DNA from: a virus
Virus record (IMG/VR): IMGVR_UViG_3300030110_002507
Coordinates: 1-30,240 of that record
Direction: 5' to 3' (one strand)
DNA length: 30,240 bases
Under the pieces are notes generated by a model that saw nothing but the letters and a program-made list of their open reading frames with translations, searched no databases and was not told where the DNA came from. Below, piece after piece: positions 8,359 to 16,679 of this stretch (position 1 is its first letter; each line of letters opens with the position of its first letter). A program made the position numbers and the translations under genes.

Positions 8359-11131
8359 CTTTATCATCCGCAAGATAATCTGGGTCTACAAAATCGCTAT
8401 GCGTACCATCTAAGATAACAGAACGTTCCGCTCCTGATGGCGTAGGAGCACCTTTACCCAGCCTAGTGTTTTTAACTGCGATAAGCATACCGCAAGCTTT
8501 AAGTTCCGCTATCGCAGAATCGTAGTCCCCTTGTGTCTTGGTTAAATACTCCCGCAGTGCACTCGCTTTAATAGACGTTAATTTAGTATCAGTCTCATGG
8601 CGTATAAGCAATGGGCCTCTGGGAAGCACTGCGTCTGCACTTGGCCTAGAGTTGCGTAAGTCAGATGTCGAGGTTATAACTAGAGTATTTGCGTGGTGCA
8701 CAGATAAAAAATCAGCTATGGCTGCGCTTGCTTGTTCCACCGGGGCAATTGTCTTTGCTCTCATATCTAACAGAACGGGGCACACTTCCTGATATATTCT
8801 CTTCATGGTGAAATCAATTAACCCGAGTTTGTTTGCGATCCAACCCCCTGTTAGATTAGCAGCTATAATAGCAGACCAGTTACGCTCTCTTTGAGTTAGC
8901 CCTAGTTCTGTATCAATCTTACGCTGTATAGCCCGCAACTTCTCAACTACAGTGTCCCAGTTGGCAATTATGTATTGTATATAAGGAAGTATGGCGTGCC
9001 CGTAATTTTCATTCAACTGGTGGTCAAACAACTCTCGCCCTTCCTCTGTGGTCATAGTTTTTTTCTTTTGGTAATCCACTTCAAATTCAAGGATACGCAT
9101 CATCTCCCCGTCAGGTTGAGCTTTACCTACGCGAAGTTTTTGGTAGAACGAAGCGTTAGAAGAAGTTAATGTTATTGTATTCCAAGTAATAAAATTCTTC
9201 CGGTTTATGTTAGCAGTTCGCTCTGCTTTTTCTCTACCCTTACCTTGGGAACAGGCGTATGCGTACTCTCCAATCTCCTTGTTGTCCATATCAGTAAGCT
9301 CATCCACTGTGTTTACTATGTTATTTAAAAAACCAAGTTTGTTTATTCTCCCAGGAGGACTATCGTTTACAGTTCCTAGTAACTTCTCAGGGTCACCACA
9401 GATACTATTGGCCATACGCAATACCGTAGTTTTGCCTGTACCTGCACTCTTATGCACAAGGTTTATAATGGCTCCCTTCTGCCCAGTTAGTTTAAGTAGG
9501 GGCGCACCAAACCCCGACAGGGCTGCAAAGGCTTGTACTTCCAACCCCTCTTGGTTGTATGCGTTAAATGCTTCTTGCCACTTTTCAAGCGTGCCTCTAG
9601 GCACAAAGTGAGGAGACAATCCTTCAGTAGCTGTAGAAGCCGGGGAATGGTATTCGGCATCCACAGTTATTTCTCTTTCACCTACAATAAATTTTGTGTT
9701 CTGATCTGCCCATCCAAATTGTGTTCTCATAATATCCGCAGGTCTCCCGTGCTGTAAAAGTCTTACTGAGTTAATAACATACTTAAACAAAAGATCATTT
9801 TTGGTAGGTTCAGCCACTACACCGTTAGAAGCTAACTCTCTTAGCAGATCAGTTTTATTGAGTTTGTTGTTAGGTATTGTAAATTCTTGCACTCCATCAT
9901 GGGGTGTGTGCAATACAAAGTAGCAAAGATATTTTTTCTCCGCGTCCCATAAACGTTCTTTGACATAAAAGTCGTAATCGTAAATAAATTCTGCATCCTC
10001 ATCGTCTGAGGTTTTTTTGTATATGCCCCCGTTCTCCCCTCTAAAATAATTTTCAGGGTACTTTGCTTTGATAGGGCTAGTAACGTCTTTACGAATCTCT
10101 TTGCCAAGACTATAGGGAGACTTTATTTTAGAATCTTTTTTAAAGTGTACGCAGTTCTTACATATACCAGCGTGAGTAGCATCAAATTGTTTGCAACTGT
10201 GTGGCCATTTAATATGCGTAATCTTTCTTTCCACTGCATCAAAATCATAATCAGGATGACCTATAGATACCTTGTGTATTGCTTTGGCGTTATCGTTACA
10301 AAATTTAGCCACGGACAACGCATCAAACCAACGTGGTTCTGATAAAGTCGTGGGGTTACGCACAGCGTCTACAAGCTGCAAGCAAGGTGTTTCTCGCGTG
10401 ACTATCTTATAAAACGAATAATCAGTGTTGGAAACTTCCACTTTATCAAGTGCGTCCAGAACGCGCCCTGCCTTTGAGACTGTGCTAACTGGAGCTTCAA
10501 AATCTACCCCAAGCAGTTCACAAAACTCTTCAAAGTTGTGACGGTCATTAGTAGGTCTTTTTACAAAGGCTCTTTTTGGGGGATCACTTTTATGGTTAAA
10601 CGTATCCGGTAACCGCATGACGCGTGCAGCATCGTATACGCTAGGGTCGGCATAAAACTTCTGGATGGTAAAAAGGGTTTTCAAACGTTGAGCTAAAGCT
10701 AACCATTTGTCTCGGGGTACATCTTCAGTAAACCCCCAGTAAGCGTGCAGACCGTTACCTGAGTTTATTATTGCAGGGGCAGGTAGCTCCACTAACTCAC
10801 AAAAGTCAAACAATGCTTGTTCCGCATCATCCTGGGTGGCGTACCCAGCGGGTATACCAGTCGTAGCGTTAGGTGTTGCTTTGCCTTCCCCGCAATCTAA
10901 ATCGACCCATATAGAAGCAAACGACTCTATATCTTCGGCCCTGCGAGATTCCTTGTTAGATTTCCCTAACGTAATGTATACGTTAAAATCACGTTCTACA
11001 AAGTCTTCTATATGGGCATCTAACTCTTCTCTATCTCTAGTAAACTTTTGTAGTGTTACTGCACCCATGCCAACCACACAATAAATGCCGCCCTTGGGGA
11101 CTGCATAATCTATGAGGTCAAAGTCTGTCAT
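8312..11131 (-). CDS. Primase-helicase: AEP-like primase N-terminus plus DUF927-like ATPase
   Basis: It probably primes and unwinds DNA at the phage replication fork. The N-terminal third resembles the archaeo-eukaryotic primase fold: D77-L-D79 in WVDLD (metal-binding pair), a S124-G-N-G-L-H129 motif followed by AYWGF, and a later RLPDTFNHK motif. A cysteine cluster (HSCKQF and CKNCVHF) around residues 310-335 looks like a small zinc-binding site. The C-terminal ATPase has Walker A GTGKT with K567 and a Walker B-like VDEL with D610-E611, as in DUF927/D5-like helicases. At 939 residues it is a normal size for such fusions. Its ATG overlaps the stop of the upstream HTH gene (ATGA), so the two are translationally coupled. 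It acts with the DNA polymerase and SNF2 helicase encoded upstream in the same operon. Confidence 0.88.
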   Translation of the reverse strand: MTDFDLIDYAVPKGGIYCVVGMGAVTLQKFTRDREELDAHIEDFVERDFNVYITLGKSNKESRRAEDIESFASIWVDLDCGEGKATPNATTGIPAGYATQDDAEQALFDFCELVELPAPAIINSGNGLHAYWGFTEDVPRDKWLALAQRLKTLFTIQKFYADPSVYDAARVMRLPDTFNHKSDPPKRAFVKRPTNDRHNFEEFCELLGVDFEAPVSTVSKAGRVLDALDKVEVSNTDYSFYKIVTRETPCLQLVDAVRNPTTLSEPRWFDALSVAKFCNDNAKAIHKVSIGHPDYDFDAVERKITHIKWPHSCKQFDATHAGICKNCVHFKKDSKIKSPYSLGKEIRKDVTSPIKAKYPENYFRGENGGIYKKTSDDEDAEFIYDYDFYVKERLWDAEKKYLCYFVLHTPHDGVQEFTIPNNKLNKTDLLRELASNGVVAEPTKNDLLFKYVINSVRLLQHGRPADIMRTQFGWADQNTKFIVGEREITVDAEYHSPASTATEGLSPHFVPRGTLEKWQEAFNAYNQEGLEVQAFAALSGFGAPLLKLTGQKGAIINLVHKSAGTGKTTVLRMANSICGDPEKLLGTVNDSPPGRINKLGFLNNIVNTVDELTDMDNKEIGEYAYACSQGKGREKAERTANINRKNFITWNTITLTSSNASFYQKLRVGKAQPDGEMMRILEFEVDYQKKKTMTTEEGRELFDHQLNENYGHAILPYIQYIIANWDTVVEKLRAIQRKIDTELGLTQRERNWSAIIAANLTGGWIANKLGLIDFTMKRIYQEVCPVLLDMRAKTIAPVEQASAAIADFLSVHHANTLVITSTSDLRNSRPSADAVLPRGPLLIRHETDTKLTSIKASALREYLTKTQGDYDSAIAELKACGMLIAVKNTRLGKGAPTPSGAERSVILDGTHSDFVDPDYLADDKDESGESAVPDKLEEV

Positions 11132-11361
11132 TTTTTATACTCAGTTATTATTTCTTTTATAAGTGTGGTTAATTCTTCGTTAGGTTCGTGGGTTCCCATA
11201 AACCAGTTATATATAGTCTGTCTACTGACTCCTAACCGAGAGGCAACCTCTGCAACAGGTACATCGTTTCTGATGCACACGCGGCCTAGCTTGACTCCCA
11301 GTAAGGATGTGTCAGCTTGCTTATTCAGACTACCGATACGTGTCGTATAGCCATAACTCAT
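11128..11361 (-). CDS. Small helix-turn-helix DNA-binding protein (77 aa)
   Basis: Residues about 31-60 form a clear helix-turn-helix of the Cro/C1 or terminal-excision type: PVAEVASRLGVSRQTIYNWF, followed by G.HEP. This is the pattern of small phage regulators, but also of HTH modules that assist replication proteins. It lies between the ssDNA-binding-like protein and the primase-helicase. It starts 5 nt after the preceding stop and ends with an ATGA overlap into the primase. Its Shine-Dalgarno sequence is the GGAG formed by the last codons of the preceding gene, about 13 nt upstream. Its place deep in the replication operon argues for an accessory or autoregulatory role rather than a lysogeny repressor. 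The target site is unknown. Confidence 0.75.
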   Translation of the reverse strand: MSYGYTTRIGSLNKQADTSLLGVKLGRVCIRNDVPVAEVASRLGVSRQTIYNWFMGTHEPNEELTTLIKEIITEYKK

Positions 11362-11366
11362 AAGGT

Positions 11367-12686
11367 TTAATCATCTCCCCAGATATCAACAATATCTGCA
11401 ATGTCTTCAGGCGTAGCCGGTTTTTCTTCTTTCTTTTTCTTGCGCTTAACTGGCTCTTTAATTTCTTCCTCATCATCGTCATCAAAAAGACTAGCTTGAA
11501 CCACCGGTTTAGCCGGTTCAGTTTCATCTTCAAACCCAGTAGGAGCAGGTTGTATATTCTCGGCATTGGGAGCTGAATCCTGTGTAAAACCCTCTTCCTC
11601 ATCAAACGGAGACGCAGGGGTAAAAGGTTTGTACTCTAAAACTTGCACAGCTTGTAGCTGCAAAGAAACACCCATGTTTTTAGCTGACATTTTGTAAGGT
11701 ATAAACTTAACAAGAAGATTACCTTTACTGCCTGTGGTCAACATGAAGTTATCATCAAGGGGTTTGTTCTTAGCATCATACTGTCCAGGGGGCTTAGTAG
11801 CTTCATTGTTGTAAGCCGCTTTTTTGTTTGCCTTACCTATCCATAAGCCGTCCTCATTTTTTTCAAACGACATGCCAAGTGAATCATCCCAAGAATCATC
11901 GCGCTTTGGGGAAGCAAGAAAAGCTTCTTGCATAAGCCCATGCAACTCTTTAGCTTGTGCTTTATTCATAGCAAAACTTATTTCGTATTTTGCTCCATCG
12001 TCTTCCGCAGCACAGGGTACGCTACGTCCTCTCTTCCCTGCTGCCCTATCAAACTTATAGGGTTGGTTAAGGCGTGGGAATAAGAACTCTACGTTTTTGA
12101 TTTTGTGCGATTGGTCTGTCATAAATATTTCCTCAGTTGGTACGTTAATGTTGTCAGTAGCCTCTAACACAGAAGCTACATGTTGCAGTTCGTCATCGTA
12201 CAAAGGACGAACGGGTTTGAAATACATCTTGTTAAACCCAAACTGTTCTTCAAAATATATCTCAGTTAGTACATCGCCAACCTTTTCATCGTTGTGTTCT
12301 AAGTAGTCCACATACTTGAGCAAGTTGGTCTTGTTTCCGTCCTTGGAAAATAAACTTAAAGCTCCTACTCTAAGGGTGTATACATGCTTCTCATATAAAA
12401 TAACTAAATTAATAACTGTAAAAAACTTACACGGCGAACCTCTAGCACGGTAACTGTTCTTAATGCTTTGCTTACAATCCATGCACCGTGTAGCTTGCTT
12501 TGTCTCCTCTGGCACTTTCTCATGGGGGGCAGTACATCCGTAAGACCAACACTGTAATTGGCCTTCCCCCGAATAGTAACTCCTAGATAAAGTGCCACTG
12601 TTAACTATAACTGCTTGTATAGCTGACAAAGGCTCATTAGTCAGAGGGCTGGCAAAGCAACCATCATTGTGCTTTAACTGCATCAC
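11367..12686 (-). CDS. Conserved phage replication-module protein, probable ssDNA-binding (zinc-binding, acidic tail)
   Basis: 439 residues. The N-terminal region (about 25-100) contains SRSYYSGEG, then cysteines in CWSYGC, CMDC and PCKFF, consistent with a zinc-binding domain, then a beta-rich core ending near FKPVRPLYDDE. This pattern matches a protein family found beside DNA polymerase A and primase genes in many podoviruses, some members of which are annotated as single-stranded DNA-binding proteins. The C-terminal 80 residues are acidic and disordered with a Lys-rich patch and end in WGDD, like the acidic protein-interaction tails of SSBs. It overlaps the upstream 129-residue gene by an ATGA. 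The ssDNA-binding role is inferred from family resemblance, tail and context, not from a recognised OB fold. Confidence 0.6.
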   Translation of the reverse strand: MMQLKHNDGCFASPLTNEPLSAIQAVIVNSGTLSRSYYSGEGQLQCWSYGCTAPHEKVPEETKQATRCMDCKQSIKNSYRARGSPCKFFTVINLVILYEKHVYTLRVGALSLFSKDGNKTNLLKYVDYLEHNDEKVGDVLTEIYFEEQFGFNKMYFKPVRPLYDDELQHVASVLEATDNINVPTEEIFMTDQSHKIKNVEFLFPRLNQPYKFDRAAGKRGRSVPCAAEDDGAKYEISFAMNKAQAKELHGLMQEAFLASPKRDDSWDDSLGMSFEKNEDGLWIGKANKKAAYNNEATKPPGQYDAKNKPLDDNFMLTTGSKGNLLVKFIPYKMSAKNMGVSLQLQAVQVLEYKPFTPASPFDEEEGFTQDSAPNAENIQPAPTGFEDETEPAKPVVQASLFDDDDEEEIKEPVKRKKKKEEKPATPEDIADIVDIWGDD

Positions 12687-13072
12687 TTTTTAGATGGCTT
12701 ACGTACAGATACAATATACTTACGGTTTACTTGGAGACTAGGTGGAAAAACATCAGGGTTTACTTCTAAAAACTCCTTCATGTTTGTGCCGTGTATCCGT
12801 TTCTCTAGTAAGTGGGTAGCTTCATTCTCTAAAATAAAAGCGTGCATTTGATCCCAGTCGCTTACCCCATAGTGTGTTTGCACTCTACGAGATACCGTAC
12901 CGGATAATGTTTTAATAGATTCAGTGTTATCTCCAAACAACGCATCTAGTTCAGCACTTACTTTTTCTTGTTGTGACTTTATCCCTTTTATTTCTTCTTC
13001 CAACTCACGTATTGCTTCGCGCATCTTTATATAGATTGCTGCGAGTTTGTCTGCCTGGTCTGTAGTTTTCAT
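12683..13072 (-). CDS. Conserved phage protein of the replication module (129 aa)
   Basis: The N-terminal half is a coiled coil (about residues 5-50). The C-terminal half carries a pattern seen in a widespread phage family of unknown function: a T-x-S/R stretch, SDWDQMHAF, LLEKRIHGTNMKEFLE and a proline-containing P.VFPPSL before a terminal strand. Members commonly sit next to SSB-like, helicase and polymerase genes. The start has a near-perfect Shine-Dalgarno sequence (AAGGAGGT at 13076-13083) and a sigma70 promoter candidate directly upstream, so this gene probably opens its own transcription unit within the replication block. Its stop overlaps the next start as ATGA. Confidence 0.7.
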   Translation of the reverse strand: MKTTDQADKLAAIYIKMREAIRELEEEIKGIKSQQEKVSAELDALFGDNTESIKTLSGTVSRRVQTHYGVSDWDQMHAFILENEATHLLEKRIHGTNMKEFLEVNPDVFPPSLQVNRKYIVSVRKPSKK

Positions 13073-13095
13073 TGCACCTCCTTAAAGGGACGACC

Positions 13096-13123
13096 AGTTT
13101 AGCAGGGTGTTTTACATTGTCAA
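13096..13123 (-). promoter_or_regulatory. Sigma70-type promoter inside the replication block
   Basis: On the minus strand, a perfect -35 TTGACA (13123-13118) is followed by a 16-nt spacer and a -10 TAAACT (13101-13096, four of six consensus bases). The predicted transcript would start near 13089, just before the strong Shine-Dalgarno of the 129-residue gene. The -35 overlaps the last codons of the SNF2 helicase gene, so upstream genes can still be read through. Confidence 0.55.
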
Positions 13124-14673
13124 GTAATTAATTCTTGTCGGTATAAATCGACTATCTTGTGGTGGTGAGTTATGTTTGACCGCAACATGTTGTATAGGCG
13201 TGTCTCTACTTCACTACCACGAACATGCACTACCGTCATTGGACTGTGTTGACCAGGGCGGTCTATTCGAGCATTGGCTTGCAGGTATGTCTCTACGCTA
13301 GTAACAGGAGAGTACCAGATAACAGTGTTGGCAGCGGTTAAAGTCAACCCGTGTGATGCCGCTTGGGGTTGTATGATAAGTACATGGGGGTCATCTTTTT
13401 CCTGAAAGTTTTTTATTATCTCGCTGCGTTTGTTTACAGAAACTTTGCCCGAGATTATCTTGCAACTTATCTTATTCTTAATTAGGAATTCGTTTAGCAG
13501 TTCTATAGTGTGTGTAAAAGGTACAAACACTAAAACTTTATTAGACGACTCATCTATTGCTTCCTTAATTACTTTAAGCCGGTTACTAACATCAAACTCA
13601 ATTACTTCTTTGTCATCAGAATATACTGCACCGCCTGATACCTGTAGTAGTTTGTTCAAATTAGTGGCTGCGTTTACTGAAGTAACAGACTCACCATCAG
13701 CTTCCATAACCATTTTATCTTTTAGTAATTTGTAATAAGCCGCTTGTTGTTTAGTCAATGGGGCTTCACGTTCTATGTACGTTAGTGGGGGTAAGTCTAA
13801 GCATTGATCTTTTTCAAACCGAATAGCGGGTTGTAAGACTTCATGCACTATCTTGTCTGCATCTGGTTTAGGTCTCCAAGTAAACTGCGTTACCTTGTGC
13901 ATGACCTTATCTCTGAACTGCCCAAAATACCTGGGTGCGTTCTTCCCGTTGACTAACTTGGCTAACCCAAACGCATCCACAGGTGACTGTGCAGCAGGTG
14001 TGCCGGTAAGCATCCAGAGCCAGGGGGTTGTCTCAACGATGTCCCTGAGTATCTTCCATCGGTTTGTCTGTGCGTTCTTGTAGGCGTTGGCTTCATCCAC
14101 TACCACCATATCAAACCCACCGTTTATAATTTCGTCTTTGATTACTGCAACGCCATCAAAATTTATAATGACAAATTCTGAACCAGCATCCAGTATTTTC
14201 CTACGTCTAGCAGACGAACCATGTGCAATAGAACAAGTACGGTGCATGGCAAACTTAAACAAATCTTCTTGCCAAGCAGACTTCATAATAGATAAAGGGC
14301 ATATAACTAAAACGCGGTTAAGCTTGCCTTCGTTCATCAAGTAATCTGCTGCCCATATAACTGATGCAGTTTTACCTGTGCCTTGTTCGTTGAAGCAAAA
14401 CGCTTTCTTGTTTAAAGTTAGAAACCCTGAAGTTTCTTTCTGGTGGGCAAACGGAGTATGCCGCCCACCCCATTGGTAATCTTTTAGTATGGGAGAGGGC
14501 ACGTTTTTTATTTTTAACTGGTTAAGCATTTGCGCTTCATACAGTTTCCAACGCACTGCTAATTTGTAAACACCATCTTCCTCTTCCAGTATTTTGTAGT
14601 TCTTTATTTTTTCAGTAACTAAGTGTGGGCGTTTTGTTCTGAGCACAATAGCTCTATTGTTAACTACGCGCAT
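13120..14673 (-). CDS. SNF2-family DEAD-like helicase/ATPase (517 aa)
   Basis: An ATP-dependent DNA translocase of helicase superfamily 2. Visible motifs: Walker A GTGKT (K101, T102), motif Ia VLVICPLS, motif II D193-E-A-N, motif III MLTGTP (about 221-226), and in the second RecA lobe a motif V/VI region with ANARIDRPGQ near the C-terminus. This is the compact SNF2/RapA-like form common in phages next to DNA polymerase A. Its role may be replication fork remodelling or recombination; the sequence alone does not say which. It overlaps the preceding basic protein gene by 14 bp and has an AAGGAA ribosome binding site. The next gene has its own promoter in the 3' end of this one. Confidence 0.92.
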   Translation of the reverse strand: MRVVNNRAIVLRTKRPHLVTEKIKNYKILEEEDGVYKLAVRWKLYEAQMLNQLKIKNVPSPILKDYQWGGRHTPFAHQKETSGFLTLNKKAFCFNEQGTGKTASVIWAADYLMNEGKLNRVLVICPLSIMKSAWQEDLFKFAMHRTCSIAHGSSARRRKILDAGSEFVIINFDGVAVIKDEIINGGFDMVVVDEANAYKNAQTNRWKILRDIVETTPWLWMLTGTPAAQSPVDAFGLAKLVNGKNAPRYFGQFRDKVMHKVTQFTWRPKPDADKIVHEVLQPAIRFEKDQCLDLPPLTYIEREAPLTKQQAAYYKLLKDKMVMEADGESVTSVNAATNLNKLLQVSGGAVYSDDKEVIEFDVSNRLKVIKEAIDESSNKVLVFVPFTHTIELLNEFLIKNKISCKIISGKVSVNKRSEIIKNFQEKDDPHVLIIQPQAASHGLTLTAANTVIWYSPVTSVETYLQANARIDRPGQHSPMTVVHVRGSEVETRLYNMLRSNITHHHKIVDLYRQELIT

Positions 14674-14959
14674 TATTCTTCCTTTCCCTAGTACTTCTTT
14701 CAGACACTAACTTACCACTAGAGTTTCGTTTAAATGATCTGTTCTTCCCAGCGGTTTCTACTTTAGTATTGCCTGAGTTCTTACCACCTTTAGATATAGC
14801 TTTCTTATGTGCTACATCTTTGCCATCTCCTTTTGCTACTTTTCCTGTACGTGTAGCTTTGCGTCTAGCAGCGTTACGTTTAGCACGATTCTTTTTTTGT
14901 TCTTCTGTACCTTGGTACTTTGCATATTCTTCTTTGTAGTTACGTTTTTTACTAGGCAT
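14660..14959 (-). CDS. Small highly basic phage protein, HNH-like (99 aa)
   Basis: It is extremely rich in Lys, Arg and Asn. It starts with MPSKKRNYKEEYAKYQ and has a central DVAHKK motif, then GNTKVETAGKNRSFKR. The pattern (basic N-terminal helix, DV.HK, N..V.....NRSF.R) is that of a small conserved phage protein whose core resembles an HNH-type DHxN motif. In this copy the second residue after Asp-Val is Ala-His-Lys, so catalytic competence is doubtful. It is probably a DNA- or RNA-binding accessory of the replication block. A good AGGAG site lies 6 nt before the ATG. It overlaps the SNF2 gene by 14 bp and lies 2 bp downstream of the nuclease gene. Confidence 0.65.
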   Translation of the reverse strand: MPSKKRNYKEEYAKYQGTEEQKKNRAKRNAARRKATRTGKVAKGDGKDVAHKKAISKGGKNSGNTKVETAGKNRSFKRNSSGKLVSERSTRERKNNARS

Positions 14960-14961
14960 TT

Positions 14962-15624
14962 CTATCTCCTGTGATGTTCACAACTAGTCACTGGGCAAAA
15001 CCCACAAAGGCCACTTTCCACAGCGTTCCAAATTCCTGTGTCGTGCGCCACTTCTATTCTATCTAAGGCTTCATCGAATATGGACAAGTAAGATTCGCAC
15101 ATATCCGCAGTGTGTTCTTTTTTTATAAACCCGTTACAAACCACAAAAGAAAGCGCGGACTTTATAACTTTTACTTCAGGGAAGTTTACAAATACAGCTC
15201 CAGCCATTAAGTCTAACTGAGTGGTGTCCGCATAATCTGTGCTTTTGCTTGTCTTATAATCAACCAAATAAGCTTTGTCGCCATTAACTATGAGCAAATC
15301 AATTACGCCTCTGTACCAAACATCTGTTGCAAAAAACTTAGTGGGGTAGTAATCACCTTTATGTTTACCCACGCCCATGCGTAACTCACAATGTTTTTCT
15401 CCTTCTATATTTTTAAAAGCATCTAGCACAGGGCGTAAAAACTCATACTCTGCCTCCAGCTCTATGTCTTTTTTTATGTAATTCTCTGCTGCTTTGTGTA
15501 CTCTGTTACCATAATTCATAGCTGGGCTGGGCCTATCTACCACGTCTTTGGCTACTTTCAAATGGTAATATTTTTTCGGACATTGTTTAAATGTATTAAC
15601 TTTGCTGTAACTCCAGGCTTCCAT
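14962..15624 (-). CDS. PD-(D/E)XK nuclease with Cas4/AddB-like Fe-S cysteines (220 aa)
   Basis: A single-domain RecB/Cas4-like exonuclease. Nuclease core: H43 in GNRVHKAAE, D109 in RGVIDLLIV, D122-Y-K124 in LVDYKTS, then a Gln motif TTQLDLMAG. Four cysteines, C15 near the N-terminus and C207, C210 and C215 at the C-terminus, have the arrangement used by Cas4 and AddB to hold a 4Fe-4S cluster. Its place between a thermonuclease-like protein and an SNF2 helicase suggests DNA end processing during phage recombination or replication. No CRISPR array or cas1/cas2 is present, so an adaptation role is not supported. The start is preceded by GAGGG at about 9 nt. Confidence 0.88.
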   Translation of the reverse strand: MEAWSYSKVNTFKQCPKKYYHLKVAKDVVDRPSPAMNYGNRVHKAAENYIKKDIELEAEYEFLRPVLDAFKNIEGEKHCELRMGVGKHKGDYYPTKFFATDVWYRGVIDLLIVNGDKAYLVDYKTSKSTDYADTTQLDLMAGAVFVNFPEVKVIKSALSFVVCNGFIKKEHTADMCESYLSIFDEALDRIEVAHDTGIWNAVESGLCGFCPVTSCEHHRR

Positions 15625-15628
15625 ATTG

Positions 15629-16057
15629 TTAACCCTCTAGTAGCCCCATCCTAATTAATTCTTTACGATTCTTTTCGTGAGCTGCTTTAATCTCTTTCTT
15701 ATTCTGCCCTTCGTACGGGACAGCCAGCTTTGCTTGGAGAAGGAACTTCGTAATCCATCCCTTTGACGTTTTGATATCTCCCAACCAGCGACCAAACTTT
15801 CCCCTCTTTTTCGTTCTAAGGATGTATGTTTCTCCAACCTTACATTCCGTGATGAGGCATTGCTTTGCGAGTAACCCATGTAACTTCTCCTGTTTATTTC
15901 GAGTGCGAGATTCGGGTGCGTCAATTCCAAACAAACGAATATTAACGCCCCTACCATCGTTACCCCTAAGAGTGACACCAAAGCCCAGGTCGATGTCCAC
16001 GCGTAACCCATCACCATCAGTAATAGATCGAATAGTGCAACTATACTCATAAAGCAT
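15629..16057 (-). CDS. Thermonuclease-like (SNase/Nuc family) protein (142 aa)
   Basis: An OB-fold nuclease of the staphylococcal nuclease family. The three catalytic positions appear intact: R41 in IRLFG, E49 in DAPES and R90 in GRWLGDI. D16 in TDGDG and D46 are likely calcium ligands. There is no signal peptide, so it acts in the host cytoplasm, unlike secreted SNases. The frame is open 17 codons further upstream, but the ATG at 16057 has a strong GGAG seven bases before it and the extension overlaps the zinc-ribbon gene, so 16057 is chosen. It could help degrade host DNA or process phage intermediates. It lies 4 bp upstream of the Fe-S nuclease gene. Confidence 0.87.
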   Translation of the reverse strand: MLYEYSCTIRSITDGDGLRVDIDLGFGVTLRGNDGRGVNIRLFGIDAPESRTRNKQEKLHGLLAKQCLITECKVGETYILRTKKRGKFGRWLGDIKTSKGWITKFLLQAKLAVPYEGQNKKEIKAAHEKNRKELIRMGLLEG

Positions 16058-16229
16058 GTTCCTCTCCTTTTCTGTGTATGACTGTCTCACGCAGTATTGC
16101 TTTCTCAAAATGGTGACATTTTAAACAATACCACCCAACGCGTTCACGTATCTCCATGTTGAGTACTTCTTCAGAAACAGCATGGCATTTAGGACAAATG
16201 TTTGTACTTAGGTCATTAACTTTTCTCAT
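16047..16229 (-). CDS. Small zinc-ribbon protein (60 aa)
   Basis: Two CxxC knuckles, CPKC near residue 12 and CLKC near residue 35, flank a beta-hairpin-like segment, which defines a small zinc ribbon. Such phage proteins may bind nucleic acid or a host polymerase, but nothing more specific can be said. The second ATG of an ATGATG pair (16229) has AGAGG six bases upstream and is the best start; 16232 is the alternative. It overlaps the 3' end of the 42-residue gene upstream and the start of the thermonuclease gene downstream by 11 bp, as in the rest of this compact operon. Confidence 0.68.
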   Translation of the reverse strand: MRKVNDLSTNICPKCHAVSEEVLNMEIRERVGWYCLKCHHFEKAILRETVIHRKGEEHAL

Positions 16230-16344
16230 CATCACCCTCTGGTTCATCCTCCAGTATGTTAATGACTTTCTCAAGCAGAGTAAGGAAACGTTCAATATGT
16301 TTATGCTCTGTGTCCTGGTCGTCTAGTTCTATAGTTATTTTCAT
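16216..16344 (-). CDS. Small acidic phage protein (42 aa)
   Basis: A 42-codon gene that begins MKITIELDDQD and continues as a single amphipathic helix (about residues 14-33) with an acidic tail. The start is a TAATG overlap with the stop of the 111-residue gene, which implies translational coupling. Short proteins with an initial strand KITIEL and one helix are frequent in phage operons. No function is recognisable. The coding frame is supported by the coupling, the overlap with the next gene and its protein-like composition. Confidence 0.55.
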   Translation of the reverse strand: MKITIELDDQDTEHKHIERFLTLLEKVINILEDEPEGDDEKS

Positions 16345-16679
16345 TAGTGCAAAGTCTCTTTACCTGTTATGTCTTCTACCATAGGTATTCCAAAGGCGCG
16401 TAGTTTTTTCTTAAACTCTATTTCGGTTTTAATTTCCGTTACACGCCCTGCTTCTATTTCCCATGTGGTGTCCAACAACTCATGCGCGTACTCTTTATCA
16501 TGGTGAAGCAACTTAAAAACACGTACCAAGTTGTAATTTAAAGCAGCAGCAATAACGTACGGATTAACACCGTGCTTTATCGCATCCCCAATAAATTCAT
16601 GCACACACTCTTGCATGTCATTGAGTCCGTCTACGTATTCTTGCAATTTCTCCAACTCATCGTCATCTAATTTATTCAT
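16344..16679 (-). CDS. Conserved-looking phage protein of unknown function (111 aa)
   Basis: A mostly helical acidic protein with no cofactor or nucleotide motif. The middle has a segment PYVIAAALNYNLVRVF that could be a buried helix pair, and the C-terminus (EFKKKLRAFGIPMVEDITG) is more basic. The start has TAGGAG six bases upstream. It is the first gene after the gap that follows DNA polymerase A and is coupled by TAATG to the 42-residue gene. Family not recognised. Confidence 0.6.
   Translation of the reverse strand: MNKLDDDELEKLQEYVDGLNDMQECVHEFIGDAIKHGVNPYVIAAALNYNLVRVFKLLHHDKEYAHELLDTTWEIEAGRVTEIKTEIEFKKKLRAFGIPMVEDITGKETLH

Noticed and set aside
14962-15624. Cas4 of a CRISPR adaptation module
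   Set aside because: No cas1, cas2 or repeat-spacer array is present; the neighbours are phage replication genes, so a general nuclease is more likely.
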